Source of the DNA: Streptomyces sp. NBC_00483
GTDB lineage: Bacteria; Actinomycetota; Actinomycetes; Streptomycetales; Streptomycetaceae
Direction: 5' to 3'
DNA length: 64,000 bases
Assembly: GCF_036013745.1 (NCBI RefSeq)
Contig: NZ_CP107880.1
Coordinates: 3,286,001-3,350,000 of the forward strand
Within the stretch, counting starts at the first letter, position 1; the number at the start of each line of letters is the position of its first letter. A program made the position numbers and the translations under genes. Below, one piece after another: positions 42,770 through 51,322 of this stretch. Under the pieces are notes generated by a model, which was not told the origin of the DNA, searched no databases, and worked only from the letters and a program-made list of their open reading frames with translations.

Positions 42770-42781
42770 GGTTCGAATGTA
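42770..42781 (-). promoter_or_regulatory. Leaderless promoter -10 (TACATT-N6-ATG) of TetR gene
   Basis: On the minus strand TACATT (42781-42776) lies 6 nt before the TetR ATG. The first operator starts 13 bp further upstream, at the -35 position. Confidence 0.55.
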
Positions 42782-42794
42782 GCAGCGCGCGAGC

Positions 42795-42881
42795 CGAGAC
42801 GTTCCGTCTTGCGAGGCCTTGACAAGACGCACCGTCTCGCTCACAGTGGAGCACATCCAGGCAACGAGACGATACGTATCG
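42795..42881. promoter_or_regulatory. Triple TetR-type operator, CRAGACG-N3-CGTCTYG
   Basis: Three 17-bp near-palindromes: CGAGACGTTCCGTCTTG (42795-42811), CAAGACGCACCGTCTCG (42823-42839) and CGAGACGATACGTATCG (42865-42881). Each has 7-bp arms with one mismatch and a 3-bp centre. The first two starts are 28 bp apart, the last two 42 bp. They fill the divergent gap between the TetR gene and the DUF6243-like gene, so both are probably controlled. Confidence 0.75.
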
Positions 42882-42920
42882 TTGCGGCGCAGCGGCTCAA
42901 TGACCCAAGGAGATACGACC

Positions 42921-43106
42921 ATGACCCGAGGTGGAGCAGGCGGCATGCTGGGCGTCGGTGGCGCCCGCAGCAACATGTCCCGCAAGGCGATGCGCGGCGG
43001 CGGCCGTGGTGGCCGCGTCGGCGGCGGAGGCACCGACCCCGTGGCGCAGAAGCGTGAACTCCTGCGCAGGCTGCAGGAGAAGAACGGCACGCACGACGCG
43101 TCGTGA
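42921..43106 (+). CDS. Small basic Gly-rich protein, DUF6243-like, 61 aa
   Basis: The product has a Gly/Arg-rich N-terminal part (GGMLGVGGARSNMSRKAMRG) and a short helix VAQKRELLRRLQEKN. I recognise this as the DUF6243 pattern, a streptomycete family without known function; a nucleic-acid role is only a guess. The ribosome-binding site AAGGAG is strong, with the ATG at 42921. An in-frame start 102 bp upstream would run through the operators and is unlikely. Divergent TetR control suggests it responds to a small molecule. Confidence 0.72.
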   Translation: MTRGGAGGMLGVGGARSNMSRKAMRGGGRGGRVGGGGTDPVAQKRELLRRLQEKNGTHDAS

Positions 43107-43146
43107 TCAGAGCCGGCCGTGAACCACCCGTTCGGTTCACAGCCCC

Positions 43147-43204
43147 GAGGGCTCCTCCGACCGCACCATGGGCTTCACCCAGCCCTGCGGTCGGAGGAGC
43201 CCTC
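43147..43204 (+). promoter_or_regulatory. Perfect 19-bp hairpin masking the ddaH ribosome-binding site
   Basis: Bases 43147-43165 pair without mismatch with TGCGGTCGGAGGAGCCCTC (43186-43204), with a 20-nt loop. The 3' arm contains GGAGGAG, the only ribosome-binding site for the TTG start at 43206. The hairpin could terminate the DUF6243-like transcript, block ddaH translation, or both. Confidence 0.75.
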
Positions 43205-43205
43205 A

Positions 43206-44036
43206 TTGCGTAATCCGAGCCTTGTCGAACGTCGCGCCACACCCCGGCGCTATCTCATGTGCCCACCGGCACACTTCAAGGTCACGTACTCGATCAACCC
43301 GTGGATGGACCCGACGAAACCCGTCGACGTCCCGCTCGCGGTCGCCCAGTGGGAGGTCCTGCGGGATCGCTACCGCGGGCTCGGTCACACCGTGGAACTG
43401 CTCGACCCGCGCCCCGGCCTCCCGGACATGGTGTTCGCGGCGAACGGCGCGACCGTGGTGGACGGCCGGGTGCTCGGCGCCCGATTCGCGCACCGGGAAC
43501 GGGAGGCCGAGGCCGCCGCGCACCTGGAGTGGTTCCGGGCGCACGGCTACGCCGAGGTCCACGAGCCCGTCCACGTCAACGAGGGCGAGGGCGACTTCGC
43601 CGTCACCGCCTCGTACGTACTCGCGGGGCGGGGCTTCCGGGCCTCGCCGCTGTCGCACGGGGAGGCGCAGGAGGTGTTCGGGCGGCCGGTGATCGGGCTC
43701 GATCTGGTGGACCCGCGCTTCTATCACCTGGATACGGCGCTCGCGGTCCTGGACGACGCGGACGACTCCGTCATGTACTACCCGGCGGCGTTCTCGCCCG
43801 GGAGCCGGGCGGTGCTGCGGCGGATGTTCCCCGACGCGCTGATCGCCTCCGAGGAGGATGCGGGGGCCTTCGGCCTCAACGCGGTGTCGGACGGCCGGAA
43901 CGTGGTGCTGCCGCAGGGGGCGGTGGGGTTGTTCGGGCCGCTGCGGGAGCGGGGGTTTGTGCCGGTGGGGGTGGATCTCGGCGAGTTGTTGAAGGGGGGT
44001 GGGTCGGTGAAGTGCTGCACGCTTGAGCTGCGCTGA
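43206..44036 (+). CDS. ddaH: Dimethylarginine dimethylaminohydrolase
   Basis: A 276-residue guanidino-modifying enzyme of the amidinotransferase fold that hydrolyses methylated arginines (or arginine-like substrates). Family marks: RRYLMCPPAHFKVTYSINPWM at the start, MVFAANGATVVDG, NEGEGDFAVTASYVLAGRGF, FYHLDTALAVLDD with the catalytic His, and a C-terminal active-site cysteine region GGGSVKCCTLELR. The TTG at 43206 has GGAGGAG 6 nt upstream; the next candidate is the ATG of MCPP. The ribosome-binding site lies inside a perfect hairpin. A type A repeat follows the stop. Confidence 0.88.
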   Translation: MRNPSLVERRATPRRYLMCPPAHFKVTYSINPWMDPTKPVDVPLAVAQWEVLRDRYRGLGHTVELLDPRPGLPDMVFAANGATVVDGRVLGARFAHREREAEAAAHLEWFRAHGYAEVHEPVHVNEGEGDFAVTASYVLAGRGFRASPLSHGEAQEVFGRPVIGLDLVDPRFYHLDTALAVLDDADDSVMYYPAAFSPGSRAVLRRMFPDALIASEEDAGAFGLNAVSDGRNVVLPQGAVGLFGPLRERGFVPVGVDLGELLKGGGSVKCCTLELR

Positions 44037-44058
44037 ACGGGAGGCGTGGCCGGGGTCT

Positions 44059-44108
44059 CGGGGCTCTGCCCCGGACCCCGCTCCTCAATCGCCGGAGGGG
44101 CTTGATTT
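44059..44108 (+). repeat. Dispersed repeat, type A
   Basis: GGGGCTCTGCCCCGGACCCC, then a CTCCTCAATCGCCGGAGGGG segment and CTTGATTT, between the convergent ddaH and Rsm22-like genes. Confidence 0.85.
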
Positions 44109-44119
44109 GCCGGAGCCGC

Positions 44120-45109
44120 TTAATTAGGCCGAGGCCACTCGTCTCCCCACTCCACGTTCCGGGCCTCGCGGTAAGCGGTGCCGTGCTTCTTCGTCACCGT
44201 GGTCCGGGTCAGGCCCCCCTTCGACTCGCAGAGGTCGAGGAGGACCTGGCCCTTGCGGGTCTGGGGCTTGCGGATCACGCGGGCCTCGGCGGGTGTCGGG
44301 TCGAAGCGGGTCGCGGCGACGTAGGCGAACTTCTCGTCCTCGTACGCGAGGGAGCCACCCTTGACCTGGCGGTGGAGGGAGGAGCGGGCGACCCGGGCCG
44401 AGAAGTGGCACCAGTCCGTGCCGGGCACGATGGGGCAGGCGGCGCTGTGCGGGCAGGGCGCGGCCACCTGGAATCCGGCGGCGATGAGCCGGTCCCGGGC
44501 CTCGATGACGCGGGCGTAGCCGTCCGGGGTGCCGGGTTCGATGATCACCACGGCGCCGGTGGCGGCCCGCGCGGCGGCGTCGACGACGACCGCCCGGTCG
44601 GCCTCGGTCAGCTCCTTGAGCACGTACGAGACGGTGACGAGGTCGGCCTCGGGGGTGTCGTGCGCGCCGATCCGCCCCCGCTCCCAGCGTACGGAGTCCG
44701 CCAACTCGCCCTGGGTGGAGGCCAGTTCGCGGCCGAGGTCGAGTGCGGGCTGTGACCAGTCGACGACCGTCGTGGCCCGCTCCCCCGGCCACACGTCCTG
44801 CGCCGCCCACACGGCCGCGCCCGTGCCGCCCCCGATGTCCAGGTGCCCGGCGGGCCGCCAGTCGGCCGCGGCGTCCAGCGCGTCGAGCGCGGAGCGCACC
44901 GCCTCGAACGTGGCCGGCATCCGGTACGCCGCGTACGCCACGACGTCGGCCCGCTCGCGCAGGATCGGGGCGTCGGTCGGGGTGGTCCCCCGGTAGTTCG
45001 CGATGAGCCGCTCGACGGCCTTCGCCGCCTGCGTGGGCGGGAGGCCGTCGAGGAGTGCGGCGAGGGTGGACCGGAGGGTGTCGGAGGCCGACTGGAGCGG
45101 GGCGTTCAC
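44120..45109 (-). CDS. Rsm22-like small ribosomal subunit methyltransferase-type protein
   Basis: A 329-residue SAM-dependent methyltransferase-fold protein. The SAM-binding glycine motif is HLDIGGGTGAAVWAAQDVWP and motif II-like VTVSYVLKELTEADRAVVVD follows. A cysteine cluster CPHSAACPIVPGTDWCHF (about residues 216-233) marks the Rsm22 family, where it may hold a metal or Fe-S cluster. Mitochondrial Rsm22 acts in small-subunit assembly; the bacterial role is unproven. It starts with GTG (45109) and is probably leaderless. Confidence 0.85.
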   Translation of the reverse strand: MNAPLQSASDTLRSTLAALLDGLPPTQAAKAVERLIANYRGTTPTDAPILRERADVVAYAAYRMPATFEAVRSALDALDAAADWRPAGHLDIGGGTGAAVWAAQDVWPGERATTVVDWSQPALDLGRELASTQGELADSVRWERGRIGAHDTPEADLVTVSYVLKELTEADRAVVVDAAARAATGAVVIIEPGTPDGYARVIEARDRLIAAGFQVAAPCPHSAACPIVPGTDWCHFSARVARSSLHRQVKGGSLAYEDEKFAYVAATRFDPTPAEARVIRKPQTRKGQVLLDLCESKGGLTRTTVTKKHGTAYREARNVEWGDEWPRPN

Positions 45110-45121
45110 CCCGCGATTCTA
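45110..45121 (-). promoter_or_regulatory. Leaderless promoter -10 (TAGAAT-N6-GTG)
   Basis: On the minus strand TAGAAT (45121-45116) is 6 nt before the GTG of the Rsm22-like gene; no ribosome-binding site is present. Confidence 0.65.
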
Positions 45122-45151
45122 CGGAGCGGTGGCGGTGGTCACGGGTCCGCG

Positions 45152-46195
45152 TCAGACCACGGCCCGCGCCAGCCGGTTCGCCGCCGCCACCCGTGGGCCG
45201 TTGGCGGGACCGCGGCGGCGGGGGTGCACGGTGTTGGCGAGCAGGACCAGGAACGTGTCGGTCGCCGGGTCGATCACCAGCGACGTGCCCGTGAAACCGG
45301 TGTGGCCCGCCGCGCCGCGCCCCGCCAGTTCGCCCATGAACCACGACTGGTCGAGGCGGAAGCCGAGGCCGGGCGGGGTCAGCATCAGGTCGACGAAGTC
45401 GGGGCCGAGGATGCGGGCCGTGCCGTAGGAGCCGCCGGTCAGGAGGGTGCGGCAGAGGACGGCCAGGTCGTACGCCGTGGAGAAGAGGCCCGCGTGACCG
45501 GCCACGCCGCCGAGCGCCCAGGCGTTCTCGTCGTGCACCTCGCCGCGCACCATGCCCCGCTCCGCCTTCGCCCAGGGGCGGCGCTGGTCCTCGGTGGCGG
45601 CGGCGCCCGGGCACGGCCCGTACGACGTGGCGGTCATGCCGAGGGGGCGGGTGATGCCCTCGCGGATCAGGACGTCGAGGGGGTGGTCCGTGACGCGTTC
45701 GAGGACGTGCTGGAGGAGCAGCATGTTCAGGTCGGAGTAGAGGTAGTCGCCCGGTGGTGAGGACGGTGCCTCCGCGCGCAGCAGGGCCAGCCGCGCAGCG
45801 GCGTCCGGGGCGTCGTACAGCGGGAGTTCGGGGCGCAGGCCCGAGGTGTGGGTGAGGAGCTGGCGGACTGTGATGGCGCCCCTGGCGGCGGCCTTGAACT
45901 CGGGGACGTACGCGCCGACCTTCGCGTCGATGCCGAGTCTGCCGCGCTCGATCTGCTGCACGGCGGCGATCGAGGTGAAGAGCTTGGTGAGCGAGGCCAG
46001 GTCGAAGGGGGTGTCCACCGTCATCGGGACGCGGGCCTCGGGCGGCAGCTCGATGCCGGTGTCCGTCGCCTCGTCGTACGACGCGTAGCGCGCCGCCCAG
46101 CCGTGCGCCGCCTCCGCCGCGATCACCGGGCCGCGCCCCGCGAGCACGACGACCCCGGCGCACCAGGGCCGGGCGCCCTCGGGCAGCCGGCGCAC
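45152..46195 (-). CDS. Serine hydrolase, beta-lactamase/class C-like; N-terminus disrupted or unusual
   Basis: A penicillin-binding-fold hydrolase. The catalytic SxxK is DLASLTKLFTSIAA, the tyrosine motif is YLYSDLN, and the third motif region is GAAGHTGFTGTSLVID (HTG). Such enzymes cleave beta-lactams, peptides or esters. From the GTG at 46195 the protein has 347 residues, but the frame continues upstream as LRHDTPERAGLDGEQLAGLL, the usual start of this family, up to a CTG at 46276 without ATG, GTG or TTG. A GTG at 46286, overlapping the MFS stop, is in another frame (MSSAERAET). A 1-nt frameshift or a CTG start is likely. Confidence 0.8.
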   Translation of the reverse strand: MRRLPEGARPWCAGVVVLAGRGPVIAAEAAHGWAARYASYDEATDTGIELPPEARVPMTVDTPFDLASLTKLFTSIAAVQQIERGRLGIDAKVGAYVPEFKAAARGAITVRQLLTHTSGLRPELPLYDAPDAAARLALLRAEAPSSPPGDYLYSDLNMLLLQHVLERVTDHPLDVLIREGITRPLGMTATSYGPCPGAAATEDQRRPWAKAERGMVRGEVHDENAWALGGVAGHAGLFSTAYDLAVLCRTLLTGGSYGTARILGPDFVDLMLTPPGLGFRLDQSWFMGELAGRGAAGHTGFTGTSLVIDPATDTFLVLLANTVHPRRRGPANGPRVAAANRLARAVV

Positions 46196-46272
46196 ATCGG
46201 AGAGGAGCCCGGCGAGCTGCTCCCCGTCGAGCCCCGCCCGCTCGGGGGTGTCGTGGCGCAGTCTCGGCGCGT

Positions 46273-47595
46273 TCAGCGCTGCTCACCCGCCGCGCGCTGT
46301 TGCCAGGGGCGGCACAGGGTCACGAAGGCGAGCGCCGCCACCAGGCCGCTGACGAGCTGGACCGTCGCCATCGGGACCGCCGTGTGCTCGCCCGCGATGC
46401 CGACGAGCGGCGAGGCGATCGCGCCGATCAGGAACGAGGACGTGCCGAGCAGCGCCGACGCGGAGCCCGCCGCGTGCGGGGTGCGCATGAGGGCGAGGGC
46501 GTTGGTGTTGGGCGTGGTCAGGGCCATGCAGGCCATGAGGACGAAGAGGCCGGCGGCGATGGGGGCGAGGCCGAGTTCCTCGGGCGTTCCGAAGGCGCCG
46601 CTCGCGGCCAGGAGGAGGAAGGCGGCGGCGAGGACGACCAGGGTGAGGCCGATGCCGAGCACCTTGTCGAGGTTGACCCGGCCGACGAGCACCTTGCCGT
46701 TGAGCTGGCCGATGGCGATCAGGCCGATCGAGTTGAGCCCGAAGAGGAGGCTGAACGTCTGCGGGGACGCCCCGTAGATCTCCTGGATCACGAACGGGGA
46801 GGCCGATACGTAGGCGAAGAGCGCCGCGAACGCGAAGCCGCCGACGACCGTGTAGCCGAGGAAGACGCGGTCGGCGAGCAGTCCGCGCATCGTGCGCAGC
46901 GCCTCCATGGTGCCGCCGCTGTGCCGCCGCTCCGGCGCGAGGGTCTCCGGCAGGAACTTCCACACGACGGCGGTGAGCGCGATGCCGATGACGGTGAGCA
47001 CGATGAAGACGCCGCGCCAGTCGGTGAACCGCAGGATCTGGCCGCCGATGAGCGGGGCCACGATCGGGGCGATGCCGGAGATCAGCATCAGCGACGAGAA
47101 GAACCGGGCCATCGCGACGCCGTCGTAGAGGTCGCGCGCCACGGCGCGGGCGATCACGATGCCCGCCGAGCCCGCGAGTCCCTGGAGGAGCCGGAAGGCG
47201 ATGAGGAGGGCGGCGTTCGGCGCGAAGGCGCAGATCGCGGTGGCCACGATGTAGATGAGCAGGCCGACGATCAGCGGTCTGCGCCGGCCCCACTTGTCGC
47301 TCATCGGGCCGACCACCAGCTGCCCGAGCGCCATGCCGGTCAGGCACGCGGTGAGGGTGAGCTGGGCGGTGGCGGCCGAGGTGTGCAGGACGCCCGTGAC
47401 CTCCGGCAGGGCCGGGAGGTACATGTCCATGGAGAGCGGCGGTACGGCGGTGAGCCCGCCGAGGAGGAAGGTGACGAGGAGGCTCGCGCCGGCCCCGACC
47501 ACCACCTTGGGAACGGGCGTCGGGGTGGCATCACGGACCTCACCGGTCGCGTTCTCCCCCATGGTGCTCCCGGTGGAACATCCGCTGTCCTTCAT
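46273..47595 (-). CDS. MFS multidrug exporter, Bcr/CflA type
   Basis: A 440-residue membrane protein with 12 helices. PLSMDMYLPALPEVTGVL near the N-terminus and QLVVGPMSDKWGRRRPLIVG (motif A) are hallmarks of the Bcr/CflA branch, and RLLQGLAGSAGIVIARAVAR is motif C-like. It probably exports drugs or sulfonamide-like compounds. The ATG at 47595 has AGGGG upstream; an internal ATG at 47562, with GGGAG, is equally possible. The gene's end overlaps the likely start of the serine hydrolase. Confidence 0.9.
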   Translation of the reverse strand: MKDSGCSTGSTMGENATGEVRDATPTPVPKVVVGAGASLLVTFLLGGLTAVPPLSMDMYLPALPEVTGVLHTSAATAQLTLTACLTGMALGQLVVGPMSDKWGRRRPLIVGLLIYIVATAICAFAPNAALLIAFRLLQGLAGSAGIVIARAVARDLYDGVAMARFFSSLMLISGIAPIVAPLIGGQILRFTDWRGVFIVLTVIGIALTAVVWKFLPETLAPERRHSGGTMEALRTMRGLLADRVFLGYTVVGGFAFAALFAYVSASPFVIQEIYGASPQTFSLLFGLNSIGLIAIGQLNGKVLVGRVNLDKVLGIGLTLVVLAAAFLLLAASGAFGTPEELGLAPIAAGLFVLMACMALTTPNTNALALMRTPHAAGSASALLGTSSFLIGAIASPLVGIAGEHTAVPMATVQLVSGLVAALAFVTLCRPWQQRAAGEQR

Positions 47596-47701
47596 CCCGT
47601 TGCCCCTCGTTTCCCTTCGTCTCTCCCGGCCATCTGTGCGATTCCCTATGCTCTCAGCTCGGCGGTGCGGTCGAGACCAATATCTGGAGTGGGTGGGCAC
47701 G

Positions 47702-48697
47702 ATGGTGAAGCGGGTGCGCTGGGGAATCCTCGCGACGGGCGGGATCGCCGCGTCGTTCACGGCCGATCTGCTGGATCTGCCGGATGCCGAGGTGGTGGCG
47801 GTGGCCTCGCGCACGGAGGCCTCCGCGAAGGCGTTCGCGGAGCGCTTCGGGATCGAGCGGGCGTACGGCGACTGGGCCTCGCTCGCCGCGGACGAGGACG
47901 TCGATGTCGTGTACGTCGCGACGCCGCACGCAGCGCACCGGGAGGCGGCCGGGCTCTGTCTGGAGGCGGGACGCGCGGTGCTGTGCGAGAAGGCGTTCGC
48001 ACTGAACGCGCGGGAGGCGGCGGAGCTGGTGACGCTGGCGCGCTCGCGGGGCGTGTTCCTGATGGAGGCCATGTGGATGTACTGCAATCCGCTGGTGCGG
48101 CGGATGAAGGCGCTCGTCGACGAGGGGGCGATCGGTGAAGTCCGCACGGTGCAGGCCGACTTCGGTCTCGCCGGCCCCTTCCCGCCCTCGCACCGGCTGC
48201 GTGATCCGGCGCAGGGCGGCGGCGCGCTCCTCGACCTCGGGGTGTACCCGGTGTCGTTCGCGCAGCTGCTGCTCGGGGAGCCCGCTGCCGTGACGGCGTC
48301 CGCGCAGCTCTCCGAGGAGGGCGTCGACCTCCAGACGGGGATGCTGCTCTCGTGGGACAACGGCGCCCACGCGCTGCTGCACTGCGCGCTCAACGCCGGT
48401 ACGGGTGTGACCGCTTCGGTCACCGGGTCGGCCGGGCGGATCGACGTGCCGGGCGGGTTCTTCTCCCCGGAGCGGTTCGTGCTGCACAGGGACGGGCGGG
48501 ACCCGGAGGAGTTCGTGGCGGCGCCGGAGGACGGGCCGCACGACTCGATGCGGCACGAGGCGATCGAGGTGATGCGGCGGGTCCGGGCGGGCGACACGGA
48601 GTCGCCGCTGGTGCCACTGGAGGGTTCGCTCGCCGTGATGCGGACGCTCGACACCGTCAGGGAACGGGTCGGCGTCCGCTATCCCGGCGAGCACTGA
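47702..48697 (+). CDS. Gfo/Idh/MocA-family NAD(P)-dependent oxidoreductase
   Basis: A 331-residue enzyme. The N-terminal Rossmann domain starts VRWGILATGGIAASFTADLL and includes VVAVASRTEASAKAFAERFG and VDVVYVATPHAAHREAA; the usual EKP motif is changed to CEKAFALN. The C-terminal alpha/beta domain carries GGGALLDLGVYPVSFAQLLL. Relatives oxidise sugars, inositols or trans-dihydrodiols; the substrate is unknown. It is divergent from the Bcr/CflA exporter; TATGCT (47647-47652) may be its -10. Confidence 0.87.
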   Translation: MVKRVRWGILATGGIAASFTADLLDLPDAEVVAVASRTEASAKAFAERFGIERAYGDWASLAADEDVDVVYVATPHAAHREAAGLCLEAGRAVLCEKAFALNAREAAELVTLARSRGVFLMEAMWMYCNPLVRRMKALVDEGAIGEVRTVQADFGLAGPFPPSHRLRDPAQGGGALLDLGVYPVSFAQLLLGEPAAVTASAQLSEEGVDLQTGMLLSWDNGAHALLHCALNAGTGVTASVTGSAGRIDVPGGFFSPERFVLHRDGRDPEEFVAAPEDGPHDSMRHEAIEVMRRVRAGDTESPLVPLEGSLAVMRTLDTVRERVGVRYPGEH

Positions 48698-48703
48698 GGG
48701 TGC

Positions 48704-50332
48704 CTACGCGGGCTTGAGCCCCGGCTCACCGGCGGCCGTCACGAACGAGGCCGCCGTGGTGAGGGCCGCCCCCGGCGTGGTCACCGCGGACACCGTCTTG
48801 AAGTCGGCCCGTGCCGCCTCCTGCCCCAACTCCACGGTCACGTAGCCGCGTTGACCGTTGTAGTGCTTCATGTGCGGGTTGCGGTCGAGGTACCCGGCCC
48901 AGTTGGCCGGCTTGGCGGAGCCGTCCTTGCCGCTGGTGATCGACGTCGTGACGATCTCGGTGCCGACCGTGCGCGAGCCCTGGTCGGCGGCGTCCCGCTT
49001 GATGTCCATGGCGTACGAGACGTGGACGTCGCCGGTGAGGACCATCAGGTTCTCGACGCGGGCGGCCTCGGCGCCCTTGAGGATCCGCTCGCGGGAGGCC
49101 GGGTAGCCGTCCCAGGAGTCCATGGAGAGCGTGCCGTCGCCCGCGGGGTTGGCGCGGCGGGCGAAGGTGACCTGTTGCGGGACGACGTTCCACAGCGCCC
49201 GCGAGTTCCGCCAGCCGTCGGTCAGCCAGCGCTCCTGGGTGAAGCCGGGCAGCGTCTGCGAGGCGGCCTCGGACTCGGGCGTCGGGGCCTTCCAGCCGTC
49301 GCCGTTGGCCTGGTCGGTGCGGTACTGGCGGGTGTCGAGGATGTCGAACTGGGCGAGCCGGCCCCAGTGCAGCCGCCGGTAGAGCCGCATGTCGGGGCCG
49401 CTCGGCACCTGGGGGCGGCGCAGCGGCTGGTTCTCCCAGTACGCGCGGTACGCGGAGGCGCGGCGCAGCAGGAACTCCTCGGGCGGGTTGCCGTTCTCGT
49501 CGGTGTCGCCCGCGTAGTTGTTCTCGGTCTCGTGGTCGTCCCAGGTGACGACGAAGGGGTGCGCGGCGTGCGCGGCGCGCAGGTGCTCGTCGCTCTTGTA
49601 GAGGGCGTACCGCAGCCGGTAGTCCTCCAGCGTCACGGTCTCCCGGTTGAAGACGTCGGGCAGCACGCGGTCGGTGTAGTTCCGGGCGCCGCCGACGGAG
49701 GTGACGGCGTACTCGTAGAGGTAGTCGCCGAGATGGAAGACGACGTCCACATCGTCCTGGGCCAGGTGCTCGTACGCGGTGTAGTACCCGTCGTGGTACG
49801 CCTGGCAGGACACGGCGGCGAGGGTGAGCGCGGAGGTCTTCGCGCCGGCGGCGGGCGCGGTGCGGGTGCGGCCCGCGTCGCTCACCCAACTCCCCACGCG
49901 GAAGCGGTAGTAGTACACGCGCCCCGCATCGAGCTTGTCGACCTCGACGTGCACGGTGTGGTTGTACTCGGGGTGCGCGGTGGTGGTGCCGCGCCGCACC
50001 ACGCGCCGGAACTTCTCGTCGAGCGCCAGCTCCCAGGCCACGTCGACGCGGGCGGCGGGCAGGCCGCTGCCGGTCTCGTACGGGGACGGGGCGAGCCGCG
50101 TCCACAGCAGCACGGAGTCGGGCAGCGGGTCGCCGGAGGCGATGCCGAGCGTGAAGGGATCGCTCTTGATCTTCCGGGCGTCGAGCTCGGCGGCGGCCGC
50201 GGTGCCCGCGGTCGGGAGGTTGGTCGCGAAGGCGAGCGCGGCGGCGGCGCCGGTGACGGTCAGGAATCTTCTGCGGCCCAAGTGCTGGGCAGCGACACGG
50301 AGTTCGGCTGCGTGCTGCGGTATGTGAGGCAT
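48704..50332 (-). CDS. phoD: Secreted alkaline phosphatase D (PhoD)
   Basis: A 542-residue Tat-exported metallophosphatase. The signal is [20 protein letters not shown]. The PhoD N-domain ([20 protein letters not shown]) precedes the metallophosphatase core with [23 protein letters not shown] and [13 protein letters not shown] as metal and phosphate ligands. It releases phosphate from phosphomonoesters and diesters, using calcium and iron in this family. It is convergent with the oxidoreductase gene 6 bp away and divergent from an SDR gene. I saw no clear PhoP direct-repeat box upstream. Confidence 0.94.
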   Translation of the reverse strand: MPHIPQHAAELRVAAQHLGRRRFLTVTGAAAALAFATNLPTAGTAAAAELDARKIKSDPFTLGIASGDPLPDSVLLWTRLAPSPYETGSGLPAARVDVAWELALDEKFRRVVRRGTTTAHPEYNHTVHVEVDKLDAGRVYYYRFRVGSWVSDAGRTRTAPAAGAKTSALTLAAVSCQAYHDGYYTAYEHLAQDDVDVVFHLGDYLYEYAVTSVGGARNYTDRVLPDVFNRETVTLEDYRLRYALYKSDEHLRAAHAAHPFVVTWDDHETENNYAGDTDENGNPPEEFLLRRASAYRAYWENQPLRRPQVPSGPDMRLYRRLHWGRLAQFDILDTRQYRTDQANGDGWKAPTPESEAASQTLPGFTQERWLTDGWRNSRALWNVVPQQVTFARRANPAGDGTLSMDSWDGYPASRERILKGAEAARVENLMVLTGDVHVSYAMDIKRDAADQGSRTVGTEIVTTSITSGKDGSAKPANWAGYLDRNPHMKHYNGQRGYVTVELGQEAARADFKTVSAVTTPGAALTTAASFVTAAGEPGLKPA

Positions 50333-50427
50333 GAAGCGTTATTGCAGTGGCCGGGGACGACGGTGGACTGTCGCGTACACAACAGCCACATGGCGGATCG
50401 ATGATCTCCGCGTGGCCGCGCGACCCG

Positions 50428-50441
50428 TACGCTGCCGCCTC
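50428..50441 (+). promoter_or_regulatory. Leaderless promoter -10 (TACGCT-N8-ATG)
   Basis: TACGCT (50428-50433) lies 8 nt before the SDR ATG, which lacks a ribosome-binding site. Confidence 0.6.
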
Positions 50442-51212
50442 ATGAACGCTTCGCAAACGGACACCGCTTCGCGCACCGCCGTCGTCACCGGCGCGGGCTC
50501 CGGCATCGGCCGGGCCGTCGCCCTCGAACTGCTGCGCGCGGGCTGGCGTGTGGCCCTCGCGGGCCGCCGCACCGAGACGCTGGAGGCGACCGCGGCCCTC
50601 GCCCCGGACGCCGACTCCCTCGTGGTCCGCGCGGACGTGTCGGACGCCGATGCCGTGGCGGCCCTCTTCGCCACCGCTGCGGACCGCTTCGGCCGCCTCG
50701 ACCTGCTGTTCAACAACGCGGGCACGTTCGGCCCCGGCGGCGTGGGCATCGAGGACCTGGAGTACGACGCGTGGCGGCAGGTCGTCGACGTGAACCTCAA
50801 CGGGGCGTTCCTGTGCGCGCAGGCGGCGTTCCGGCAGATGAAGGAGCAGGACCCGCAGGGCGGCCGGATCATCAACAACGGCTCCATCTCGGCGCACGCG
50901 CCGCGCCCGCGTTCGATCGCGTACACGACGACGAAGCACGCGCTGACCGGCCTGACGAAGTCGCTCTCCCTGGACGGCCGCCCCTACCGGATCGCCTGCG
51001 GCCAGATCGACATCGGCAACGCGGCGACCGACATGACCGAGGTCATGCAGCGCGGCATTCCGCAGGCGAACGGGGAGCTGGCGGCGGAGCCGGTGATGGA
51101 CGTCGCGGACGTGGGCCGCACGGTGCGGCACATGGCGGAGCTGCCGCTGGAGGCGAACGTCCAGTTCGCGACGGTGCTGGCGACGAACATGCCGTACATC
51201 GGCCGCGGCTGA
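50442..51212 (+). CDS. Short-chain dehydrogenase/reductase
   Basis: A 256-residue classical SDR. The cofactor motif is [20 protein letters not shown] (TGxxxGIG), [12 protein letters not shown] is the NAG motif, and the catalytic site has [25 protein letters not shown] (Ser, Tyr-x-x-x-Lys). Acidic-then-basic AGRRTE after strand 2 suggests NADP preference. The substrate is not deducible. Only the ATG at 50442 gives a normal N-terminus. It is followed 110 bp later by a DoxX-like gene. Confidence 0.92.
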   Translation: MNASQTDTASRTAVVTGAGSGIGRAVALELLRAGWRVALAGRRTETLEATAALAPDADSLVVRADVSDADAVAALFATAADRFGRLDLLFNNAGTFGPGGVGIEDLEYDAWRQVVDVNLNGAFLCAQAAFRQMKEQDPQGGRIINNGSISAHAPRPRSIAYTTTKHALTGLTKSLSLDGRPYRIACGQIDIGNAATDMTEVMQRGIPQANGELAAEPVMDVADVGRTVRHMAELPLEANVQFATVLATNMPYIGRG

Positions 51213-51322
51213 GTCCAGGCTCCTCCCACGATCCGGTGTGTGGACTTGATCCACTGCACTACTGTCACTCGAACGGGCCTGCGCACCAGGTGCGGGCCGG
51301 ACGAGTGCCGGACGGTGAGGTC

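Noticed and set aside
43119..43205. GTG at 43119 as the true start of ddaH.
   Set aside because: It lacks a ribosome-binding site and adds a tail translated from the hairpin; homologues start close to RRYLMCPPAHF. It is kept only as a possible leader frame for coupling.
50333..50441. PhoP (PHO-box) direct repeats before phoD.
   Set aside because: No pair of GTTCACC-like heptamers at 11-bp spacing could be seen; phosphate control here is unproven.
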